This document shows, piece after piece, positions 44,301 to 54,800 of a stretch of DNA of 64,000 nucleotides (the first letter of the stretch is position 1; every line of letters starts with the position of its first letter). A model generated the notes under the pieces. The model saw only the letters and a list, made by a program, of their open reading frames with translations, had not been told where the DNA came from and searched no databases. The stretch is from Pedinophyceae sp. YPF-701 (lineage: Eukaryota; Chlorophyta; Pedinophyceae): NCBI GenBank assembly GCA_916048055.1, contig CAJZHL010000001.1:248001-312000 (forward strand). The letters are read 5' to 3'. The position numbers were made by a program, and so were the translations under genes.

Positions 44301-45489
44301 GTCGACGGTCAGCACGATACGCTCCGCGCTGACGGGCGGCACGGGCACCCGCGTGACAGTGCCTTGGGTTGCGTTCGAGAAGTCTTTCAGCTCATGGGAC
44401 TGTCCTCAGGTCGACGCCGTCTACGACGCTCTCGCCGTGGCACTGTTCAACTTCACGGAGCCCAGCGTGGCGCAGGCCGCGGCGGCCAGCGTGAACGGGC
44501 AGACTCTCCTGGCGCGTGGCAGCAAGCCGTTCGGCTGCGCGGAGCAGGCCAACGCTACTGCCCCGCCCGGCGTCGCAAACTTCACGGGCTTTTCGTTCCT
44601 CGCTACTGACGCCCTGGCGACCGAGCTGGCCGCACGCATCACTCAGATCGCGAACAGCGGGCTGTTGTTCTCGGAGATGTCCAGGAGCCCCACGTTCAGG
44701 ACGTCGGCCTTCTTCTCCTCCTCCATCTCGCTCGGCATTTCAATGTCCCAGCCAGTGACGGAGGCGGGGATCGCCGGGCCCACCAACCCCCCCTCGGCGG
44801 GCTCCACCAACAACAACCCTCCCGTGAACAACAACCCCGTCACAGGCACCTCCCCGCCGCAGGCCACGACGCTCGCCCCCACGCTTCCCCCGAAGCTCGC
44901 AACGGTCGAGGAGGCGCGGGCCGAGATCGAACGCATTCGCGATGTCGCCGCACAAGGCGGCACCGTGCGGCGCGCGCAGGCGTCGACGTCGACCACGTAC
45001 GACACGCAGCTCACGTGCGCGCAGCGCGAGGAGCTGCGCCTCGCCCTCGGGCAGGTGCTGTTCAACATCGCGACGCGGGCGGTCGTGCTGGAGTACCTGG
45101 CGGCGGAGATCCTGACGCTGGCGACCAGCGGGCCGTGCGCGCGCCGCTCCGACCGGCGCGCCCTTTCGGAGACCGACGCGGAGATCACGCGGCGCCTGCA
45201 GCAGGGCGTGGAGTACACGACGGACGGATCGCTCGTCGTTGCGGACCCCGCAGAGGCCGCGGCGCTGGAGGCAAGCATCAGCTCGCTCGGCGCTGGCGGC
45301 GGCACGGCGCTGGTTCAGGCGCTGCAAGCGCTCGGGACGGTCCCTCCGACGTCTGCGAGCGCGACTGCGAGGGTCGAGACGGTCAATGCCGCGCAGGTCG
45401 TGGCTACCGGGGGCACGGGCGCTGCGGGAGTCGCTGTCGCGTCGGCCGCGCTCGCTGCCGTCGCTGCGGGTCTCGCCCTTGCCTTCTGA
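41383..45489 (+). CDS. CUB-domain surface protein with novel repeated modules, copy 1
   Basis: Two exons (41383-41522 and 41985-45489) join in phase 2 to 1214 residues. A signal peptide ([20 protein letters not shown]) is followed by a CUB-like domain (CPEG...SKCSWRL...[19 protein letters not shown]). Then come repeated units of about 130-170 residues. Each has a Cys, then a GxAVxLFN helix, a LLxRG turn, a second Cys, and [14 protein letters not shown]...NGTIDL. Pro/Thr linkers (about 43640-43720 and 44780-44895) separate blocks. The C-terminus is a 25-residue hydrophobic tail ([21 protein letters not shown]) with nothing after it, as in GPI-anchor signals. Many N-x-T/S sequons are present. 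So it is a secreted, glycosylated, membrane-anchored protein. I do not recognise the repeat family; function is unknown (adhesion, recognition or cell covering are guesses). Confidence 0.8.
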
Positions 45490-45940
45490 GACCACGAGGG
45501 CTCGCCGATGTGCACGATGCTTTCGTGGATGCATCCTGCTGCTTTCGCATGTGTGGGTCTGCGTTGCCTGACATCGGCGTCGCAACGCACGACCTTGCTC
45601 AGCGCTGACGCATGCGCTCGTTCCGGAAGACAGCGCAACGAACCACCAGGCAGTGTGACAACGCGTAGCACAGGGTGTCGAGAGCCCATACGTGGCCGTG
45701 ATCTGCCGTTGACGTGCAGCTGAGCCCACTTGCCTGCTGCAGAGGCGTACCAGCGCAGGTGTGGATGCGAAGTGCACGCACCGCCCGCCTTCACCGCGCA
45801 GCATCGGCGGGGGGTCAGACAACCCCGTCTCTGCACCCTCCAGCCATCCGCGTGCTCGCGGTTCCTGGTCGCCACGTCCTGGAGCCACCCCCCCCCTCCT
45901 GAGTCAGCGAGCAGCAGTCAGCACGACCTCACAGCGACGG
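45490..45940. other. Intergenic region between convergent genes
   Basis: About 450 bp lie between the stops of the CUB-module gene (+) and THOC7 copy 1 (-). No gene was seen. The region is repeated at 58448-58897. Confidence 0.45.
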
Positions 45941-47098
45941 CTAGAGCTCGCCCTCCTCCATCTCCCCGGCCTGACTGCCCCCGCGAGTGTCCTGCCCGGA
46001 CCGCGTCTGCTGCTGCTCTGACCGTTCACCACCAGCCCCCCCCGCCTCGGCGTCGCCCGCGTCGCCCCGCGCCTCCTCCGTGCGGCCCTCGCCGCCGCCG
46101 TCCGCCTCGCCCTCCTCCGCGTCGTTCTCCCCCGCCAGCGCACGCACGTTCCGCTGCGAACACACGCACCACAACAATAACACCCCCTGAGCACCAACGC
46201 GGCGTCGCCGCACACCGCCGCCATCGTGCAACGACTCGTCATCGTTCCGAGCAGCAGCACGCTGCGCCCAGCGCTTCGCCATGATGAGCAAGCAAGCATC
46301 GCACGCGCACAAAACCGGCAGGAGCGCGCGCCCGCGGCGGTGTGACAATTGAATGGGGCAGGGGGGGTCTCACCTGACCCTCGAGACGCGCAGGCGCTCG
46401 AGCGCCGCCTCGTCCATCGACACGACCAGGTCGTCCTCCTCCACCGACCGCCGCAGGTCCGCAGCCGCAGCCACAAGCAGCTGCACTTGCCGCTTGCGCA
46501 ACGCGATAGCGGCCTCCACCGCGAGCTGCAGCAGGGCACCACGGCACCGAGCAGCATCTCAGCAACGCAGGAACGGAGCGCCGCGGACGCGACCACCCGC
46601 ACGGACGCAACGCGAGCCAGCGACGTCGGTTGCGCGTTGCGTGCAGCGCACCTCGCGCTGCCGGATCGCGTCGATCTTCGCGTGTGTGTCCTGGATCTTC
46701 TTGATCGTCGACGCCCTCCCCGGCACCGCGACGATCTTCTTCCGCTTCGCCTCGTACTCCTCCTGCCGCTGGCGCCACGCCTGCGCCTCCTCGAGGTCGC
46801 GCTTCCTGGTGGCCACGGTCGCGCGCACGGCCTGCACGGCGGCCTCCTTCTCCTCCTTGAGCGTCCTGTAGTGCTCGAGCTCGCGCTCGGTCGCCGTGGA
46901 CGTGATCGCGCGGCGCTTTGCGTCCTCCTCCCAGTGCCACACTTCGCGGACCGTGCGGTTGCCGGCCTCGGCGAGACGGGCCTGGTCGCCCGCCTGCGCG
47001 GCGGCTGACATGTCCAGGAAGGACCTCAGCAAGCGCTTGATCGCACCGGGGCCCCTGCGAGCGGGCGGGAGGGTGCCAGCAGTGGGCGCTCTCTTCAC
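45941..47098 (-). pseudogene. THOC7: THOC7-like gene, copy 1, decayed
   Basis: Paralogue of the intact gene at 58898-60056. Exon-equivalent blocks are 47098-46652, 46525-46374 and 46153-45941. Two differences damage it. The start codon corresponding to 60056-60054 reads GTG here (plus-strand cac at 47096-47098), leaving the next in-frame ATG at the MSAAAQ position about 80 nt downstream. One G is also missing near 46384 (ctcgagacgc against ctcgaggacgc), which shifts the last exon out of the acidic-tail frame. The second intron donor is an ordinary GT. If an upstream exon supplies another start, or translation begins at the downstream ATG, a protein with an altered C-terminus could still be made. 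The coiled-coil part is intact in sequence. Confidence 0.7.
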
Positions 47099-48011
47099 CT
47101 CTCGCGGACGCACTGGGTGCGCCTGTGCCGCTGAATTCGGCGTCTGTGCCCGCAACGTTGAGCAAACATAGCGCTTTGTCCGTCGAAACAACTTGATGGC
47201 CTGAGCTGTCGCTGGACGAGCCACCTGTAGCTGGCAACCCAAGCGAAGTGCACCCCAGTCTGCCTCGCACCTGACCGAGGCGGCCTGCGTGTCGAACCGC
47301 CGTCTAATGATCTCATCTCGGTCGATGGCAGCGCCCTGCCGCTGCGCCATCGCGGCACCCCGCCTAGAAGGCGACTCCAGCCGCTCAAGGCCCCAGCCCC
47401 CGCCGCACGGGGTCCAGCTTGTCCCCAGATACGCACGCCTACGTGGAACTCGCGCTTCTGAACCCTGGGCCAGGCGGAAGAGCCAGCGCAGGTCCTCCAG
47501 AACGCGTCTCCACTGAACGAGAGACCTACACGCCTTAGCCCCGCACGCGCTGCTGACGCGTTCTGACACTTGGATCTCGACCGCACGACAGTGCCTGTAC
47601 GCGCGCGGCGCCGCGCAGACGAGGACCGGCCGCAACACATCCGTCCAGGCCACGTGGCTGTCGTCTGTCCAGCACCCGACGTGCTCCCCCGACGTTGCTG
47701 TGCCCGACAGGGCTCCGCTGCGCCAATGGCAAGCGCCTCTGCGAGGCGGAGGCAAGTAGCCGCCGCTTGGTCGCGATTCGGCACCCCTGCTCGTAGACAG
47801 GGCCCCTGGCGCGAGCTCTAGGCATATTCAGCAATTAATGTTGACGTCCGTGCGCCGTGCGAGGACGCACGTACCCGTCTGACGCTGCGTAGGGCGCGAG
47901 AACGCGTGTGCGCGTGTTACAAGGGAGAAATCCGCGCAGGTCGCTGCCCGCAGCGGCGGCAGGAGGGGCGCCCAGTGCGGGGGGAGCACCACCGCGTGCG
48001 CCACCTGCGGG
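47099..48011. promoter_or_regulatory. Intergenic region between divergent THOC7 and IQ-PHD starts, copy 1
   Basis: About 910 bp lie between divergent start sites, so promoters of both genes are expected. It is closely matched by 60057-60968. No protein-like frame or RNA gene was recognised. Confidence 0.4.
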
Positions 48012-48968
48012 ATGCCCGCGCCGAAGCGCGCCGGCTCGGTGACGCGCAAGCGGCCGTCCGGGAAGGCCGCCGCCGGGGCGTCGCCAACGCGCAGTCCCTC
48101 GAGCCTCAAACAGCGGGAGAGAGCCCTGGAAGCAAAGGAGTCCAGCAAGGGCCGCACCGGCAAGCTCGGGGCGAAAAAAGCGAGTAGAAAGGTAAGCCTG
48201 GATAGAAACTGATGTGTTCTAGCGCGTGCGCGCACAGAAACGCTCTCGTACGCTCTCAGACCGCGGGAAACGCGCGATGCGTCTCGGTTGACCTGCGCGG
48301 CCTGTGAGCGCCTGTGGCGCTCGAACGCCCGCTACTCCTCTGACGGGGTCCGCGGGCGGGTATTTGCCATTCCGAACCGTGTCGTTCGCGCCGCTCTCCC
48401 CAGCCGGCGCACCCCACAGGACGCCTCGCTGCGCCTGCACTCTCCCGGTGCCTTGTGGCGCGTCTCAGTCGCCGTGCCCCGCTTTCCGCGCGGAAATCCC
48501 ACCCCTACCAATCGTATGATCTCAAGGCTTCCTTGTCGATTACCACGCAGGCCTCGAGCAACCTCCGCGGCGCGACGGGGTATGAGAGCGATGCCGTGGT
48601 GACGCGCAACTCGGCCGCCGGGACCCCCGACGTCCCAAACAGCTACGACTCCGACGCGGGGGGCCTCAGTCCGAGCAGGTCCGCGTCCATGACGCTCCCA
48701 GCCCGCTCCTCTTCGTCGACCAAACTGTCGAAGAAGGGTTCGTCCAGGAAAGCAGCGCCGACGTCGTCGCGGACGTCCCTGGCGGCCACGGGCGCGCTCG
48801 ACGCGCCGGCTGCGGGGAAGGCGGGGTCGTCGCGCAAGCTGAAGAAGGCGTCGTCGTCGTCGAAGCGGCCGCTGGCGGCCACGGCGCCGGCGGGCGCGCT
48901 GCCGGGCGTCGAGTGGGGGGACGCGAAGAAGGCGCCGGAGAAGAAGAAGAAGGGCGCGAAGAAGAAGA
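48012..48968 (+). pseudogene. IQ-PHD gene, copy 1, cut by the duplication breakpoint
   Basis: Exon 1 (48012-48191, 60 codons) and the first 418 nt of exon 2 (from 48551) match the intact gene at 60969 onward, including the start MPAPKRAGSVTRKRPSGK and the Ser/Lys-rich stretch. At 48968 the sequence switches, in the middle of a Lys-coding run, to DNAJC11 intron sequence. Reading on gives about 35 foreign codons and a stop at about 49075. All IQ motifs and the PHD finger are lost. Exon 1 ends in phase 0 and could in principle be spliced to the phase-0 DNAJC11 exon at 49000. Confidence 0.85.
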
Positions 48969-48999
48969 CCACGGCGCATCCGGGACGCGTCGTGCGCAG

Positions 49000-51127
49000 G
49001 TCGTCGAGGCGTACGAGGTGCTGTCGAACGAAGAGAGGCGGCGCATCTACGACGTGTACGGCGTGGCGGGCCTGAAGTCCGGTCTGGAGATCACCACGCG
49101 CGACGACACCCTCGACGACATCAAGCGGGAGTGGGAGCGCTTCCGGATCGAGCGCGAGGAGGCCCGCCTGCGCCGCCAAGTGACCTCCAAGAGCGCGTTC
49201 AGCCTCCACGTGGACGCCACGCGCACCGTCCGGGGCGCACCGGTCGGCGGCGGCACCAGGCGCGAGCTGCCCTCGGTGCGCGCCCTCTCTCCGCGTCCCG
49301 AATCCCGAGATCCGTCGCAGTCTTCGTTTTCCCGATTGCTGGTGTTCTGCGTTGCTCCAACTGCCGGCAGCGGGCGTGATCGGCGACGCTGGTGTGCTGC
49401 GTGCAGATTCGCGCGCTCACGATGTCGAGCTCGGCGTCGGTGCCCGCCGGCGCGTCCGGCGCGATCATCGCGGGCGGCTCGGGCGCGTTCCGTAGCGACG
49501 GCGCGGGACGCGGCAACTTCAGCGCGGGCCTCAAGCAGCAGCTGACGGCGCACGACAGCATCGAGCTGGGCGCGACGCTCGGCATGCGGACGATGGTGAC
49601 GGCGGCGTCGACGCGGCAGCTCTCCCCGCACGACACGGCGACGGTGCTCGTCACGTGGGAGCCCCCCGCGGAGTCGGGGGGGGGACTCTTGGCCGCGATG
49701 GGCGTGGAGGACGAGCCAGGGCGGGGCTCGATGGGCATGGCGATCACGTCGCAGCGGCAGCTCGGGGGCGGGTACAGCGGCGAGGCGAGCGCGGTGCTGG
49801 GCCCGGTGCCTGCGCTGAGCGTGGCGCTGGGGCGCGGGGACGAGGTGCAGGCGTGGCAGGCGCGCATGGACCTGGGCACGATGATCGGCGTGTCAGGTGC
49901 GCGGCGGCGGCGGCGGGCCGACACGACGCACGCTTCAATGCAACAATTAGTCCTTCGTGATTGATCTTGATTTTCCGCGTTACATCTCCTGCGCCTCCGG
50001 TGAGATTCCGGGGCGAGACAGCCGCTCACGTCCCCGGTCTTGACGTGCGCCGCGCAGGGGCGTACGTGCGCACGCTGTCGGCGTCCACCTCGATGAAGCT
50101 GGAAGGCAAGCTGACGCTGGCCGGGGGCTCCGTGGACGCGATCGCGGAGCAGCGCGTGACGGCCGCGACGTCCGCGGTCCTCGGCGTCAGCGTCGGCACC
50201 AAGGGCGTCACTTGGAAGCTCGGGGTCAAGCGCGGGGGCCACAGACTTACAATCCCAATCAAGTTTGTCGGCGACGACGTGGCTGAGCGCGTGGGCGACG
50301 GCGTGCTGTGCGCGCTGCTCCCGCCCGTCGTCGCAGCCGCGGGGTACTTCTGCTTCTGGCGGCCGTTCCGGGACCGCGTTGCGGCAGCGCGGCGCGCGCG
50401 GGCGCGGCAGGCGCACGCCGAGGAGGAGGCGGCGGCTGCCGCGAAGGTCGCGGCGGCGGCGGAGCTGCTGATGCCGGTCACGCGGCGGGCGATCCGCGAG
50501 GAGCTCGAGCGGCCAGGCGGCGCGGGCCTCGTGATCCTGGAAGCGACGTACGGCGCGCACGCGGAAGCAGGCGAGGGGGAGCCCGGGCCCGGAGACGACG
50601 GCGAGGCCGGGGCCGCGGCGACCGTGGACGTCACGGTCGCGACGCAGTACATGATCAGGGACGGGCGTCTCGCCATAGCGTCCGGAGTGAAGAAGAGAGG
50701 GCTTTTCGGCTTTGCGGACCCCGCGCCGTACGAGGACAACAAGCGCCTGCGCGTGACGTACGCGTACCGCGGGGCCTTCTTCGAGGCCGACGTGGGCGAC
50801 GAGGAGGCGCTCGACCTCCCCAGCGCGGCCCACAGGATGCCGCCCGAGCGCACCGCGTCTGCGAAGCTCCTCCTCGACCTCGCCGTGGCGACCGCGCAGG
50901 CGCAGATGCCGGTCGAGCGCGCCGACGCGCGGCGCGGGGAGGCCGGGCCGTCGGGCGCGGGCGGTCCGCGCGCGTCGGGCGCGTTTGGGTCCCCGGTGGT
51001 GTCTCAGGCCTCCAGTCCGACGAAAGAGACGTGGGGGTCTCCGGGGGCGGCGGCGCGGCTGCGGCGGCGCGCGGGGCGGTCGTGGCGGGACTTCAAGGCG
51101 CAGGGAGAGTCGGATCTGGGCGACTGA
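49000..51127 (+). pseudogene. DNAJC11-like gene, copy 2, lacking the 5' end
   Basis: Exons 3-5 (49000-49275, 49407-49896, 50058-51127) are preserved, with all splice sites and the full C-terminal frame. Exons 1-2, the HPD motif and the native promoter are missing. It can no longer be a J-protein by itself. The remaining frame is uninterrupted, and the last exon differs from copy 1 by one residue (Val to Ile), so the event is recent or the frame is still used. The frame upstream of exon 3 stays open into the fused IQ-PHD sequence. Confidence 0.85.
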
Positions 51128-51856
51128 GAGCCGGCAGGCGCGCACACTGAAGATCGAGGAGGCCTGTCTGACGGTGTGATGCTGATCCACGGGACGCTGG
51201 ACGCGAGCGAGACGACGTGGGCCGCGGGCGGCGCCGGGGCTGCGCTGCGCGTGCCGGCAGGCCGCGGCACGTCCGCGCTGGACGCGACCAGGGAGGCAAC
51301 GCGACGTACACGCAGCAGCCTGTTCCAGTCCACAGACAGGCCTATCCGCTGGACCTGCGCGCGAGCTGCGTCGTGGCGCCCGCGCTCGCCGCGTCTCCGC
51401 CGCCGTCGTCACCGCATCCGGCCGGACTGCTGCTCGGGACCCTCGAGACACCGTCTGGCGCGGATTCCCACTCGAGAGGCAGAGCAGTCTTTGATTGGCC
51501 AGCCTGCCTGTCTGACACGGGCCCTCAGGGCCCAATGGCCCCGCGCGCGCGGCGTGCGGGCCGCGCTGCGCGGGAGTCGTTGCGGACACGGGCCAATTCC
51601 ATGAAGCATTACGAAGGACAGTCGGATTTCCTCGACTGGTCGTGCACAGGTGAGGTCCTGCATTGAGCTTCGGCCCTCGCCGCAGCGCGGGCGCGGCGCC
51701 GCTCGCGGCCGCGAGCTCGCGGCCCCTTTGCCCTACCTTGGAGCATTGGCAACCTATGTTTTGCGCGCGTTCTCGATCGAGGCGTATGCTTTCTTTCCAG
51801 GAGCCCTCGCCTTCCGACACCATGCCGTCCCCGGCTCGCGCGCGCAGGTACCCGCC
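51128..51856. other. Intergenic region, duplicated
   Basis: Counterpart of 40654-41382 with the same length and scattered substitutions. No gene was recognised. It presumably drives the second CUB-module gene. Confidence 0.45.
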
Positions 51857-54800
51857 ATGCTCCGGCCGGGAGCGATGCTGCGAGCTGTGGCATTGATTTT
51901 GCTGGCCGCTGGCCTCGCCGTGGCCAAAGCGTGCCCCGAAGGCGCGGTCCTCGATGGGGCTGCTGGCTCGTTTGGCCTGTCCGAATATGAGGCCAGGTGA
52001 GCACCAAATCCTGCATTTCGAGAATCTCCGCTGCCGTAGAGACGCCTCATGCTGCACGTGTTGGATGGCGTGCGAGCATTCCGGCGCTGCGGGCTCCCGG
52101 GGCACACTGATCTCCCAATTACTACAGCCAATCCCGGAGGCTTTTCCGCCCCATCCCCGCGACGCGCTGCGAAAAATGGCTATTCACGCGAGATCGGTGG
52201 CACTGCCGCCGCGTACATCAGCCTTTTTGCGCCGTTCGCGCGCCGCAGCCTCCACTCAGCCAGCGCAGCGCAATCGCGTCGCTGTACGGCCCCGGCTGCG
52301 GGCCTCCCGCGTCGAGCCCGCGCAAGGTCGCATGTCAGCGCACGCGCATGCCGGGAGCGCGCATTTGATCTGTCTTTCTCCCTCTCCACGCATCTGGCGG
52401 CTCGAGGCCCCATCACACACACATCTTGCTCTTGTGCCTCTGCGCGCAGCTCCAAGTGCTCCTGGCGCCTCAGGGCCGACCGCCCCACCGCGCTCTCCCT
52501 CGACTCCATCGACACCGAGCTCCTCTTCGACGAGGTCACGGTGCGAGCCAACGGCAACGTCGTCGGGCGCTTCTCCGGCACGCACGCTTCGGCGCCGCTC
52601 GTGGTGCGCGGCGACGTCGAGGTGACGTTCGAGTCGGACTCGGACGTCCAGGGCTCCGGCTTCTCCATGTCGTACGAGCCCGCCGAGACGCAGCCCGTGA
52701 CGTGCGGTGACGGCGCGCCGCTGTCCTTTCACGCCCTCGCGATCACGACCACCGTCGACGTGCCCGCCGGGGAGACGTGCGAGGTGACCATCATCCCGCC
52801 GCTGAGCTCGGTCTCCGGCGAGATCCTCGTGGCCGGCGCCAGGTCGTTGCAGCTGGGCGACGGCGATGCGGTCGTGCTGTCCGGCTGCGGGAAGCTCACC
52901 GCGGACTTCGACCGCGCGGCCGTGCTGCGCGTGGTGGGCACGGGCGACGGCGTCGTGCTGGGCGCTGCGTTCGGCGAGGGCCGATCCGCGCTCGCGATGG
53001 AGGAGCAGCACAAGTGCACGCGTCTGGCCAACGTGGCGCACAGGCCGCTGGCGGTGGGACGCAACGTGCAGCAGAACGTCACCGCGACCCTGAGTCCGAT
53101 CGTCAACCCCGGTGGGATCTCGGTGGCGGACATCAGCGACATTCGCGCGGCGATCGCCGGTCAGAACGCCATGCAGATCAGCACCCGCGTCCTCATCTAT
53201 TACGATCGCCCGATTGCGGGGTGCAGCAGTGAGGAAGAGATACTGCTCGATGGCGTCGCGGTGACCCTCTTCAACCTTGTCAACACAACAGTCGCTGCCG
53301 CGGCCAAAGACACGGCGATTTCCGGCCAGGCTCTGCTGACGCGACGGCGGGAAAACTGCTCGGGCACCGGCATGGGCTCGGGCTCCGGCATGGGCTCCGG
53401 CTCCGTCAGGCGGCTGCAGCCGACTGGTGGCTCCGGCTCCGGCATGGGCTCGGGCTCCGGCACGGGCTCCGCCCGCACGGGCTCGGGCCCGGCATGGGCT
53501 CGGCATGGCTGGCATGGGCTCGGGCTCTGGCATGGGCCCGGCTCTGGCATGGGCTCGGCCCGGCATGGGCTCGGCTCCGGCATGGGCTCGGGCATGGCCC
53601 GGCCCGGCTCCGGCATGGGCTCCGGCTCTCATGGGCTCGGCCCGGCATGGGCTCGGGCTCCGGCATGGGCTCGGGCTCCGGCCCGGCATGGCATCGGGCT
53701 CCGGCTCCGCATGGGCCCGCCCGCCCGGCATGGGGGCTCGGCATGGCCCGGCCCGGCTCCGGCATGGGCTCGGGCTCTGGCATGGGCTCCGGCCCTGGCA
53801 TGGGATCTATGGCTCCGGCTCCGGCACGGGCTCGGGCCGCATGGCCTGGCCCGCATGGGCTCGGGCCCGGCATGGGCTCGGCCCGGCTCCGGCATGGCCC
53901 GGCTCCGGCCCGGCATGGGCTCCGGCCGGCTCCGGCATGGGCTCGGGCTCCGGCTCCGGCATGGGCTCGGGCTCCGGCATGGGCTCCGGCTCCGGCATGG
54001 GCGGCTCCGGCATGGGCTCCGGCTCCGGCATGGGCGGCTCCGGCATGGGCTCGGGCTCCGGCATGGGCTCCGGCCCTGGCATGATCGGGCTCGCATGGGC
54101 TCCGGCTCCGGCATGGGCTCGGGCTCCGGCATGGGCTCGGGCTCTGGCATGGGCTCCGGCCCTGGCATGGGATCGGGCTCCGGCTCCGGCATGGGCTCCG
54201 GCTCCGGCATGGGCTCGGGCGTTGTTTGTTGTGGGGCTATACAAAATGGCTTCACCGGGGATTTCAGATTCCTGGCCACACCTGCACTCGGCGCGCAGCT
54301 CCTGACACGCGTGCAGCTCATCGCCAACCGCACCATCGACCTCAAGGCGGAGCTGGCACGGGACCCGGTAGTGCTTGCCGCGCACCCTGACGTCGCTTCG
54401 TTTCGCATCGAAGTCGGATCATTCACTACTTCGTCGGTGGTCGGCGCACATCAAATCATCAACCGAAACGGTGTGGATTCTTCTACCATCACTAGCATGC
54501 TTACGTTCGGGTCAGGACTCTGGTGGACAGACTTTTCGCGAACCAGGCTACGGCTTGACGTGCCGCTCGTCGCCATCGGCAACGCGACGACGTCCTGGAC
54601 GTGCGGGCAGATCTCGACGCTGTACGACGGCCTCGCAGTGGCACTCTTCAACTTCAGGGACCACGGCATCGTGGTCGACGGCGCGAGTCTGCTGACACGC
54701 GGGCCGAAGCCGTTCAGCTGCGCGCAGATGCGGTCGATGCAGCAGAGCACCGGGGCCGCCGTGTTTACGGCCTATGGGTTCGTACCTGGTGCCAGCTCTG

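Larger units (their letters stand above)
38498..48968. repeat. Tandem segmental duplication, copy 1 (10,471 bp)
   Basis: Left member of a direct tandem pair. It starts inside intron 2 of the DNAJC11-like gene and ends inside exon 2 of the IQ-PHD gene. The sequence that should precede it at the right-hand copy is replaced by IQ-PHD exon sequence. The two copies are nearly identical over long stretches: the last DNAJC11 exon differs by one residue in about 356. Content: DNAJC11 exons 3-5, CUB-module gene, THOC7, and the 5' part of IQ-PHD. Confidence 0.93.

Noticed and set aside
49000-51127. Second functional DNAJC11 gene
   Set aside because: The HPD-bearing exons and the promoter are absent on the left side of the breakpoint, so it cannot encode a J-domain protein on its own.
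53351-54220. Collagen- or silk-like gene, or a separate transposable insertion
   Set aside because: The sequence is a simple ~18-bp minisatellite without flanking duplications or any coding module of a mobile element.
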